A stretch of DNA of 64,000 nt from Candidatus Accumulibacter contiguus (GTDB lineage: Bacteria > Pseudomonadota > Gammaproteobacteria > Burkholderiales > Rhodocyclaceae): the NCBI RefSeq assembly GCF_012940005.1, contig NZ_SPMX01000009.1, forward strand, positions 21,181 to 85,180, in the 5' to 3' direction. Numbering within the stretch: the first letter of the stretch is position 1; every line of letters begins with the position of its first letter. The translations under genes were made by a program, and so were the position numbers. Positions 52,804-60,466 of the stretch are shown one piece after another. The notes under the pieces are model-generated. The model searched no databases. It saw nothing but the letters and a program-made list of their open reading frames with translations, and had not been told where the DNA came from.

Positions 52804-53385
52804 ATGAAAACATTCTCGACCCTGATCCTCTGCATCACCCTGCTGTTTTCTGGCTGCTCGCAACCGCCGAACTTCAAATCGACCGACATTTCCGGTGCCG
52901 ACTGGGGCAAGGGCTTCACCTTGACCGACCCGCAGGGTCAGACACGTCGTCTTGTCGATTTCCAGGGCAAGGCGCTCATCGTCTTCTTTGGTTACACGCA
53001 GTGCCCTGACGTCTGCCCGACGACGCTTTCATCGATGCGCGAGGTGCTGGGCCGTCTCGGCGACGACGCCGGCCGCGTCCAGGTGATCTTCGTCACCCTC
53101 GATCCGGCGCGTGACACGGCGCAGGTATTGGCCGAATACGCCCGCGCGTTTCATCCGAGTTTCATTGGCCTGCGTGGCGACGAGACGGCCACCGCGGCAG
53201 TCGCCAGGGATTTCAAGGTCTTCTACTCCCGGCATGCAGGCAGCACCCCCGGCAGCTACAGCATCGACCACTCCACGGGCAGCTATGTCTTTGATCCCCA
53301 GGGAAGGCTGCGGCTTCTCGTCAGCCACGGCGAAACGCCCGCCAACATCGCTGCCGATCTGAAGCTGTTGCTGGCCGGCAAATGA
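52804..53385 (+). CDS. Sco1/SenC/PrrC copper chaperone lipoprotein
   Basis: 193 aa. Lipobox LLFSGCSQ (cysteine 17). Copper ligands in GYTQCPDVCPTTLSSM (CxxxC) and the distal histidine in YSIDHSTGSYVFDPQGRLRL. Delivers copper or reduces thiols for CuA assembly of cytochrome oxidase. Followed by a YdbL-like gene and a PCu(A)C chaperone. Confidence 0.93.
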   Translation: MKTFSTLILCITLLFSGCSQPPNFKSTDISGADWGKGFTLTDPQGQTRRLVDFQGKALIVFFGYTQCPDVCPTTLSSMREVLGRLGDDAGRVQVIFVTLDPARDTAQVLAEYARAFHPSFIGLRGDETATAAVARDFKVFYSRHAGSTPGSYSIDHSTGSYVFDPQGRLRLLVSHGETPANIAADLKLLLAGK

Positions 53386-53403
53386 TCTTTCAGGAAACAT
53401 GAC

Positions 53404-53826
53404 ATGCAACTCTTTCTCCTGCTCCTCGCCTTGTTTTCCTTTCAGGCTGCTGCCGCAACTCCCGGCGAAGCGATCAACCTCGACATCGGCACCCCGCCGG
53501 TGGTCATCGTCAAGCACAGTCTCGCACAGCGCGCATCACGGCTGGTCCGCTTCTACGATGCCGGAATCATCGGGCTGGCTTACGATGGCATGGTCAAGAT
53601 GCGTGATGGCAGCCGCCTGACGCTGACGCAACGGCAGATCGCCGAGAAACTCATCGACAACGAGAACCCGGACCGCAATTCGCTGATCTACGCCATCGCC
53701 GAAGGGCACGGCGGCCAGGCTTACGAGCCCGCTGCCCGCGCGGCGCAGATCAAGCGCTGGAAGGAGCAGTTCCACTCCGGCTGGTGGATCGAGGATGCGC
53801 AAGGCCGGTGGAGCATCAAACCCTGA
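53404..53826 (+). CDS. Exported YdbL/DUF1318 family protein
   Basis: 140 aa with signal peptide (LFLLLLALFSFQAAA). DUF1318 pattern: GIIGLAYDGMVKMRDG, LTLTQRQIAEKLIDNENPDR, LIYAIAEGHGGQ. Usually found with YnbE/YdbH outer-membrane proteins; here it sits between two copper-delivery genes. Function unclear. Confidence 0.72.
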   Translation: MQLFLLLLALFSFQAAAATPGEAINLDIGTPPVVIVKHSLAQRASRLVRFYDAGIIGLAYDGMVKMRDGSRLTLTQRQIAEKLIDNENPDRNSLIYAIAEGHGGQAYEPAARAAQIKRWKEQFHSGWWIEDAQGRWSIKP

Positions 53827-53930
53827 CGCCGCCTCTCGCAGGTGACCCGGTCAACTGCGGCATCTTGTCGCAGCGAGATGCACAGGTACGAATTTATAAT
53901 CGTCTTCCCTCAACGATCAAGGAATCCGGC

Positions 53931-54404
53931 ATGAAAACCACACCCACCGTCGTGACGCTGGCGATGCTGCTCAACTGCTCGCCGCTGGCAGCGCTCGCTG
54001 CCGATGTCGAGATCAAGGATCCCTGGGTTCGTGGAACGGTCAGCGGCCAGCAGGCGACCGGTGCCTTCATGGCCATCACCAGCAAGTCAGGGGCGGTGCT
54101 GGTCGGTGCTGCCAGCCCGGCAGCCGGCAACACCGAAATCCACGAAATGAAGATGGACGGCGGCGTCATGAAAATGCGTGCCATCCCGCGCCTTGAGCTA
54201 CCGGCCGGCAAACCAGTGCAGCTCGGACCCGGCGGCTACCACGTCATGCTCATCAACCTGAAACAGCCGCTCAAGAAGGGGGATACGGTACCGCTGGCGC
54301 TGCAGGTCGAAGGCCCGGACAAGAAAATCGAAGTCGTCGAAGTCAAGGCCGAAGTACGCGACCTGACTGCAAGCACGCCGCCAGCCAGCGAACACAAACA
54401 CTGA
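53931..54404 (+). CDS. PCu(A)C periplasmic copper chaperone
   Basis: 157 aa. Signal peptide ends near ALA-AD. Copper-ligand Met/His set in NTEIHEMKMDGGVMKMRAIP and GPGGYHVMLINLKQPLKKGD: the H(M)x10Mx21HxM layout is complete. His-rich end (ASEHKH). Works with Sco to load CuA of cytochrome c oxidase. Confidence 0.92.
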   Translation: MKTTPTVVTLAMLLNCSPLAALAADVEIKDPWVRGTVSGQQATGAFMAITSKSGAVLVGAASPAAGNTEIHEMKMDGGVMKMRAIPRLELPAGKPVQLGPGGYHVMLINLKQPLKKGDTVPLALQVEGPDKKIEVVEVKAEVRDLTASTPPASEHKH

Positions 54405-54522
54405 GCGCCTCTGATCATTCAACGCTGGCGGGCGTTCGGTGCGCTGTGTCCAAGAAGAGCCGCCATCAGCCACTGCTGCCGCTTGAATCTGAACCGGTAT
54501 CAACCGGCCAGGCATGCTTCAT

Positions 54523-54728
54523 ACGGCCATGACTTTGCAAGATACCCCCGATGATGAAAGTCATGACCGTTTCCCCCCCTTGCAGGGCGCATTCCGGCTT
54601 GCACGCCGGAATCGTTCGATGGGCGCAGAGCATGCTCTGCGAATTCCCCATCTCACCCCCCCGACCCCTTGTATGCTCTCCCGCAAGTGGAGAGGGGAGA
54701 TTCGAGAGTCGCTCGCGACTTTCATACT
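54523..54728. repeat. Hairpin repeat copy R4 (long form)
   Basis: ACGGCCATGACTTT (54523-54536) pairs with AAAGTCATGACCGT (54557-54570), one mismatch. The TTGCAGGGCGCATTCCGGCT module, a CTCTCC/GGAGAG hairpin and GAGAGTCGCTCGCGACTTT follow. It combines the modules of R1 and R3. The metalloprotease gene reads into it and stops inside its stem. Confidence 0.9.
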
Positions 54729-55790
54729 AACAGCCTTCCAGCGGCGCCGCATGGTGCTCATCCCCAGCAAGGCCGGGACAAGCAGCAGCAAGGTACCTGG
54801 TTCCGGCACGCGCACGCGGGTCCAGCCGATCACGTCGAGGGACTGGATGTCGCGTGCGGTGACCACGTTCAGTTGGCCTGTCGGCACCGCCGTAGGATCC
54901 ATGATGCCAATGCCAAAACCGTCCTTCCAGTGGCTCGCCTGCCGGCCGTCGCCTTGGTTCACCCCAGTCGACCAGGCGTTGCTGACCAGGGCGGTGCAGT
55001 TACCGTCGATCGCGAAGTCCTTCGCGCGCTTGTCGGCGGTCCAGTCCATGTCCGCACCAGCGGCCTGGCTCGCGGCAGAGCAACGGGTAAAGTCGAGCAG
55101 GGTCGCCAATCGGTCGAAAGCGGTGTCGCTGAACTTGTTGAAGTTGTCCTTGGCGTCGAGCAGGTCGACGCCGCTGACAAAGCCCATGGCGTGGCCAAGC
55201 TCGTGGATGGCGATGCCGACGAAGTCAAACAGACCCGTGCCAATCCCGTCGGTCTGGTCGAAGTCGAAGGAAAAATTGCTACTGAAGGTAATTTGCGCAT
55301 CCTCGGCCGTGGCGTTGGCGGCCAAGAGCCCGATCGCCTTCGCATTCGCGGTCGTGAGTTGCATGTCTGTAACGCCCGAATGCAGGTGCGCGTTGGCGTT
55401 GGTCGTCGTGCCATTGATGTACTTGCCATAGCTGGACCCCCCCGGCAGCCCGAGGACCATGGTGGCGTCGTCCGCGCTGGTCGAATCGGCGCCGAGTGCC
55501 GTTTTCACGGCCAAGAAGTTCGTAAATATGTCAGACGAAGCGGCTCGTCCCAGGGTGCTCGAGCCAAGCGGAGCAAAGCCGGCGGTGATGTTCACCGTGA
55601 TCGGGTCGATGAACACGCTCTGCCAGTAGTTCGCCGCCGCCCGGAAGCCCAAGTCCGCATTCGCGTTACCCGTCGAGGTCAGATTGATGATTAGCGCATG
55701 CGCGGGTGTCGCTGCGCCCAAGGCCATGGCGGCCGCCGCAGCGAAGGCCAATTGTTTGATCAGCGTGGGCAGGGCCATATTCGTTTGCAT
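54561..55790 (-). CDS. PEP-CTERM-anchored NF038122-like metalloprotease, repeat-extended C-terminus
   Basis: 409 aa. Signal peptide after MQTNMALP (ATG 55790, AAGGG upstream). Zinc motif in FVGIAIHELGHAMGFVSGVD (HExxHxxG...D). The C-terminal PEP-CTERM sorting signal is VPEPGTLLLLVPALLGMSTM followed by RRRWKA, which normally ends the protein. Here ~55 further residues (from VSMKVASDSRISPLH) come from repeat R4. If translated, this tail could disturb exosortase (EpsH) sorting. Extracellular hydrolase, target unknown. Confidence 0.85.
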   Translation of the reverse strand: MQTNMALPTLIKQLAFAAAAAMALGAATPAHALIINLTSTGNANADLGFRAAANYWQSVFIDPITVNITAGFAPLGSSTLGRAASSDIFTNFLAVKTALGADSTSADDATMVLGLPGGSSYGKYINGTTTNANAHLHSGVTDMQLTTANAKAIGLLAANATAEDAQITFSSNFSFDFDQTDGIGTGLFDFVGIAIHELGHAMGFVSGVDLLDAKDNFNKFSDTAFDRLATLLDFTRCSAASQAAGADMDWTADKRAKDFAIDGNCTALVSNAWSTGVNQGDGRQASHWKDGFGIGIMDPTAVPTGQLNVVTARDIQSLDVIGWTRVRVPEPGTLLLLVPALLGMSTMRRRWKAVSMKVASDSRISPLHLRESIQGVGGVRWGIRRACSAPIERFRRASRNAPCKGGKRS

Positions 55791-56095
55791 CTCATTCCCT
55801 TCATGGAAATTCAGTCTTGAGCTCCGCGTCACCTGCCGGTACTACAGCGTCCAAAAAGCAATGTCTGCTTGAGTGCGTTACAAGTGTAACAATGCTCGAC
55901 ACTTGGCGGGTCGTTTCGCAGCATGTGGCGCACCGCCCTTGAGACGGATCGGGTTTATGAAGCAAGCGAACAAGCCCAACAACGAAATCGATCGAGTAGA
56001 TTAATCCGCCGCTCGCTGCTACGAAAGTGCGTCCCGCAAACTGAATGCATCGGTTTGCGGGACGCCGACCTTAATCGCCTGTGCTCCCTGTTCCG

Positions 56096-56624
56096 TTAGT
56101 CGATCGGAACATTTTTCCCTTTGGCGCCAGCGGTCTTGGGAAGCGTGACTTCGAGGACGCCGTCCTTGAAAGCCGCTTTGGCCGCATCTGAATCGACTTC
56201 GGCGGGCAACCATATCGAGCGGGAGAAAGCGCTCGAACTGATCTCGCGTCGCTTGTAATCGCCTTTTTTCTTCCGCGGCCTCCTTCTTGCTCTGGGCCTG
56301 GATGGTGATCGAATCCGCGGTGAGCGAGATTGAAATGTCCTCCTTCTTGACGCCCGGCAATTCCGCACGCACCAGAATTTCATTGGCGCGATCGATCAGA
56401 TCGACCGCCGGCGCTCGAAGCTCAGCCAATTCAGGCCATTCGCGTTCGAAGGATCGCATCCAGCGGCTTGGGAAAAGACCTCCCATCATGCGATCCATGA
56501 AACGTTCCATCTGCTCAAAGCGATCTTCGAAACTCTTGAAAGGAGCGAGAGCGCCACGCTGAACTGCCACAGCCTTTCCGCCCTTCTCTTCTTTCGCTTC
56601 CGATTTGTTTTCCTTCTCGGTCAT
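56096..56624 (-). CDS. Hsp20 small heat-shock protein, frameshifted
   Basis: About 175 aa; ATG 56624 with AAAGGAG 6-7 nt upstream. Alpha-crystallin domain: PAVDLIDRANEILVRAELPG and KKEDISISLTADSITIQAQS. A run of six T at 56264-56269 breaks the frame; with five, it continues EEKGDYKRREISSSAFSRSI and FKDGVLEVTLPKTAGAKGKN. The charged, Lys/Glu-rich head is typical of Accumulibacter-like Hsp20s. Probable sequence error. Divergent from the Hsp70 operon. Confidence 0.87.
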
Positions 56625-56962
56625 GACAATCTCCTTTATGAACACTGCCCCATCGCTCGCCGACGGGAACGAACAGCACGCTTATCGGCTGGTCTACCCG
56701 GCAATCTGTGAGACAAACGACGAAAAAAACGACCTTCAACATCGCAAGATCTGCGCACCTCACAGGCTGCCCCCTGCAAACCCAGCATTCTTGCAGCGAG
56801 CAATCTTCCCCAAGCATCCTGCTTCGCCCTTGGATGTCTCCATATCAGGATAGTGGCGGAGATTCAGAAATCAAGTCCCGCAATGCGAATGCGTACCGAC
56901 AGGGTGCGAAGTATTTCGTGTAGAATCAAGGTTTGATTTTCTTTCGGGTAAATTTCTCCTTC
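56625..56962. promoter_or_regulatory. Divergent intergenic region between hsp20 and the TPR/Hsp70 operon
   Basis: 338 bp without a gene. It must contain the hsp20 and TPR-operon promoters. TAGAAT at 56920-56925 is a possible -10 element for the rightward operon, but no convincing -35 or heat-shock sigma-32 pair was found by eye. Confidence 0.3.
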
Positions 56963-59470
56963 ATGTCGCGCAAGCATAGACCACCATTGTCGCGTCCCAC
57001 GCCAGCGAGCACTCCCGTATTACCCGAAACACACGCCAGGCAGGTTCTCGACGCGGGCCGCTATCGTGAGGCGGTCGAACTCTACAAGAACCTGCTCAAG
57101 CAAGAGCGTCGATCCGAATGGCTTGAAGGCTTGGCGGCAAGCTATGCCGGTCGGGCCAAGGAGCTGGCGAGCAAGGGCATGCTGCAGGAGGCGCTGGTGG
57201 TCTGGCGCAACCGCGCCAGTCTGTGCGGCAAATCGCTGGCCGAGGGCCCCTACCTCGACTGGTTGCTGCGTACCGGCGCGCATGACACGGCACTGCGCCT
57301 GCTGACGCCGACAGGCGATGCTGCGGGAACCGTCGACGCCGACCTGGAAACCCGTCTGGCGGCGGTGGCGCTGACCGCACATGAGAGCGTCCTCGCTCAG
57401 CTCGCCGCCGAAAGTCCGCTGCGCCGTCATCGCGCGGCAGCACAGGCGGCCATTGCCGCCTGCTGCCGGGCTGATCTGGCCGACCTGGACGAGCAATTGC
57501 GCGGCATTCCCTTTCGCTCTCCGTATCGTGATCTGCGCTTCATCCTCAAGGCACTGCTACTGGTCGGCAACGACGCTGCCCAGGCGGCCGGCCTGATCGC
57601 CCGCGTTACCGTCGACGGCCCCTTCGAGAATCTGGCAGCCGTCGTTCGTGCCGGCGTCCTGCCGGGCAAACGCTGGCTTTTGGCTCTGCTCGATCTCGAC
57701 GAAGAGGGCCGGCACTTGCTGCTGGAAATCAAGGGTTGCCCGGAGAACCGGCGCTCGCTGCTGCTCGAAGTTGCCGAACTGGCCAGGACTGGCGTACCAC
57801 CGACGCCGACCAGGGTGGTCGACCTCCTGCTGCGCCGCAGCCGCGGCCTGCCGGAAACGGCAGCCAGGCTTTGTCGCCGTCTGCTGCCTTATGCGGACAA
57901 ACGTCTGGCGGAGTACCGGAATGCTTTCGGTCCGCTGGGCGAAGCAGAGAGCGAGTGCATCCTGGCTCTCGCCGCCGAATGCCGGGGCGCAACCAATCAC
58001 AGCGAATCGCACTGGTTGCGCGCTGTCCGCCTGTTTTCGACGGAGGAAGCGCCGCTGCAGGCGGCCTTGATCCTTCGCCATCTCTTTGATCTGATCGTCG
58101 GCGATGAGGACGCTTCGGACTATGATGACGAGTGCACCACCTGGCTCGAACGCAGCCTGGAACTCGACCCGGACGACCGCGCCACGCATCTGAAGCTGAT
58201 CCGCCTGCACCGCCAGGGACAGGACCTGAAGGCGGCGCGTGCGTCTGTCGAAACGGCTCTCGCGCGCTTTGCCAACGATCCGGCAGTGTTGCTCGAAGCC
58301 GTCGAAACGGCGCTGGCCGGCAATGCCTTCAAGAAAGCGGTGACGCTCGCCAAACGCCTGCTCGATCTCGATCCGATCAATTCGAAGGTGCGGGCGCTGA
58401 TCGGTCGAGCGCACCTGTCGCATGCCCGCAAACAGATTCGGCTGCACCGACCGGAAGCGGCCGGCAAGGAACTCGACCTCGCCGACGAGTGGCTCGCTAC
58501 CGCAGACGAACGCAGCGTCAGCAAGCTGTTGCGTGGGCTGAGCGCCACCGATGCGCGAGCGACCGTGCTGTTGCGGGAAGCCGTCGGCGAACTGGGAGGC
58601 AAACTGCTCGCTGCCTGGCACGTCCTGCTCGAAAGTATCCGGGTCGGCAGCCAGCCAGCGGGAGAACTGCGCCGGGCGGCGCCTGACCTGTCGGGAATGC
58701 CCGTGCCTCGAGAAGTGCTGACCGTCATGCACGCCATCAACGCCCTGGGCGGAAACGAGTCGAAGGCACTGCGGACCGTCCTCGACACCCTGCGGGCGCC
58801 GCTGAAACGCGCTGCTGCTGGCGATTTCAGTGAATCCGAACGAATCTCGATCTGCGAGACGCTGTTGAGCCGGGAAGAACTGGTGCTTCTGCAGGCCTAC
58901 GCGGATGCCGGTTTGCGGCGCTGGCCCGAGCGGCCGCTTTTTGTCTATCTGGCGACCTTTGCCAAACACGGCAAAGCAGCGTTTTTCGCGATGTCGGAGC
59001 GCGAGCGACAGGCCCTGGAAGATGCGCTGAAGAAGGCCCTGGAGGACGGCGATCAACGGACGGTGCTGCGAATCCGCGATCTGATGGGGCCGCCAGGCTA
59101 TTTCAGTGGCGATGATTCGGACGACTTCGACGACGACGATGACTTCGGCGATTCAGTAAACGAATTGCCTGCGAATCCACGGGATGTGTTCGATCTTTTT
59201 ATGTCGATGGGTGGACACAACGAAGTGATCCGCATGGCCCGCGAGGTCCTCCCCGACAGCAAGTTTCGTCCGCTCGAGCGCGCTGCCGGCGGCAACCGGA
59301 AAAAGCTGGCCGAAATGCTGATCGAACTGCTGGTCGAAAGCCTTGCGGACATCGATCTGACTTCTTTCATCGCTTCCCCGTCGGGCGGACTGCCGAAGCC
59401 GAAGCCTCACCCGCCCGCGCCAAAGCAGCCCGTTCAGGACGATCGTCAGAAAGGGCTGTTCGATGATTGA
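56963..59470 (+). CDS. Large TPR-like helical-repeat protein of the Hsp70 operon
   Basis: 835 aa, no signal peptide. I do not know a named family. Helical-repeat character throughout: RQVLDAGRYREAVELYKNLL near the N-terminus, WLERSLELDPDDRATHLKLI, HRQGQDLKAARASVETALAR and AFKKAVTLAKRLLDLDPINS in the middle are TPR units. Near residue ~720 is an acidic run DDSDDFDDDDDFGDS, and the C-terminus is Pro/Lys-rich ending KGLFDD. The ATG at 56963 lacks a ribosome site. It overlaps the J-like gene by 8 bp. Probably a client adaptor or scaffold for the chaperones encoded next. Confidence 0.8.
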   Translation: MSRKHRPPLSRPTPASTPVLPETHARQVLDAGRYREAVELYKNLLKQERRSEWLEGLAASYAGRAKELASKGMLQEALVVWRNRASLCGKSLAEGPYLDWLLRTGAHDTALRLLTPTGDAAGTVDADLETRLAAVALTAHESVLAQLAAESPLRRHRAAAQAAIAACCRADLADLDEQLRGIPFRSPYRDLRFILKALLLVGNDAAQAAGLIARVTVDGPFENLAAVVRAGVLPGKRWLLALLDLDEEGRHLLLEIKGCPENRRSLLLEVAELARTGVPPTPTRVVDLLLRRSRGLPETAARLCRRLLPYADKRLAEYRNAFGPLGEAESECILALAAECRGATNHSESHWLRAVRLFSTEEAPLQAALILRHLFDLIVGDEDASDYDDECTTWLERSLELDPDDRATHLKLIRLHRQGQDLKAARASVETALARFANDPAVLLEAVETALAGNAFKKAVTLAKRLLDLDPINSKVRALIGRAHLSHARKQIRLHRPEAAGKELDLADEWLATADERSVSKLLRGLSATDARATVLLREAVGELGGKLLAAWHVLLESIRVGSQPAGELRRAAPDLSGMPVPREVLTVMHAINALGGNESKALRTVLDTLRAPLKRAAAGDFSESERISICETLLSREELVLLQAYADAGLRRWPERPLFVYLATFAKHGKAAFFAMSERERQALEDALKKALEDGDQRTVLRIRDLMGPPGYFSGDDSDDFDDDDDFGDSVNELPANPRDVFDLFMSMGGHNEVIRMAREVLPDSKFRPLERAAGGNRKKLAEMLIELLVESLADIDLTSFIASPSGGLPKPKPHPPAPKQPVQDDRQKGLFDD

Positions 59471-59753
59471 CCCCTACCGCGTTCTTGGCGTCGACCTGAC
59501 GGCGGCTGACGAGACGATTCGTGCCGCTTACCTGACAGCGATTCGCGAATCGCCCCCGGAACGTGACCGCGAGCGCTTCGAGAGCGTGCGCACGGCCTAT
59601 GAGGCGATCTGCAACCATCGTCGGCGGCTGGCGCACACGCTGTTCGACCATTCGCTGCCGAGCATCGATGATCTGTTGAGCGCCGTCAGCAGCGATTTTG
59701 CCCCGCAGCCACCGACCGAACGGCGGCTGCTGCGGTTATTGGGGGCGAAATGA
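59463..59753 (+). CDS. J-domain-like protein lacking HPD
   Basis: 96 aa. The N-terminal ~65 residues follow a J-domain outline: DPYRVLGVDLTAADETIRAA, YLTAIRESPPERDRERFESV, TAYEAICNHRRRLAH. The loop that normally holds HPD reads SPPERD, so classical Hsp70 ATPase stimulation is doubtful. The remainder is a short tail (PTERRLLRLLGAK). Overlaps both neighbours (8 and 4 bp). Could be a type III J-like tether. Confidence 0.75.
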   Translation: MIDPYRVLGVDLTAADETIRAAYLTAIRESPPERDRERFESVRTAYEAICNHRRRLAHTLFDHSLPSIDDLLSAVSSDFAPQPPTERRLLRLLGAK

Positions 59754-60466
59754 ACTCGCCGGTGATCGTCCTCGACCCCGAGGAAAGAGAGCGTCTGGTA
59801 GACGATTTCCGCAACGGTCTCGAGCGGGCCGCCAGGCATCGCGAGGCGTGGGGGCGGCCGGATGACGAGGCGGCCGGCGACGCAGAGACTTCGGTCGACC
59901 TGGCCACCCTGCTCAGCGAGATGGCGGTTCTGAAGAGCGAATTGCGACTGCAATCGCGCCAGTTCAAGAATACTCTCGATGAGTTGCGGGCTTTTGGCAA
60001 CGACCTGCGTCAACACAGCGAACGCCTGCAGCGTGATCTCGAACGGGCGCGCGAGCAGGCGGCATCGATCCAGGGACAGACCGAGCGGCAGTTTCTGCTT
60101 GCCCTGCTGGATCTGCGCGATCGCCTGCAAAGCGGCGTCGACGCCGCCGCAAGGCCGCCGTCGTCGTTCCTGGCACGTCTGGTTCCCGGGCCGGCGCGTT
60201 TCGCGGCAAGCCTGGCGGAGGGCCAGCGGCTCACCCTGCAGCGCCTCGACGACCTGCTCGCCAGCCATCGGGTGCGGCCACTGCCGGTGCTCGGCGAGAT
60301 CCTCGATCCGCAACGAATGCGTGTGGTCGGCGTTGAAGCTGCCGGCGGTTCGTCAAGCATCCCGGATGGCACCATCCTGCGCGAGGTCAAGCGCGGGTTT
60401 CTCCACAACGGCGAGTTGCTGCGTGTCGCCGAAGTCATTGTCAGCAAGAAAGCAACGAACACATGA
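59750..60466 (+). CDS. GrpE-like nucleotide exchange factor
   Basis: 238 aa. Long coiled coil (LATLLSEMAVLKSELRLQSR, NDLRQHSERLQRDLERAREQ), a helical middle (FLLALLDLRDRLQSG), and a small C-terminal beta domain (GTILREVKRGFLHNGELLRV, AEVIVSKK) that corresponds to the GrpE beta-wing. Longer and more divergent than housekeeping GrpE. Overlaps the J-like and Hsp70 genes by 4 bp each (ATGA). Confidence 0.85.
   Translation: MNSPVIVLDPEERERLVDDFRNGLERAARHREAWGRPDDEAAGDAETSVDLATLLSEMAVLKSELRLQSRQFKNTLDELRAFGNDLRQHSERLQRDLERAREQAASIQGQTERQFLLALLDLRDRLQSGVDAAARPPSSFLARLVPGPARFAASLAEGQRLTLQRLDDLLASHRVRPLPVLGEILDPQRMRVVGVEAAGGSSSIPDGTILREVKRGFLHNGELLRVAEVIVSKKATNT

Noticed and set aside
57557..59056. 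Long antisense open frame (499 codons) opposite the TPR gene
   Set aside because: It mirrors a GC-rich coding gene with strong codon bias on the other strand; composition is Arg/Gln/Gly-rich with no motif or ribosome site.
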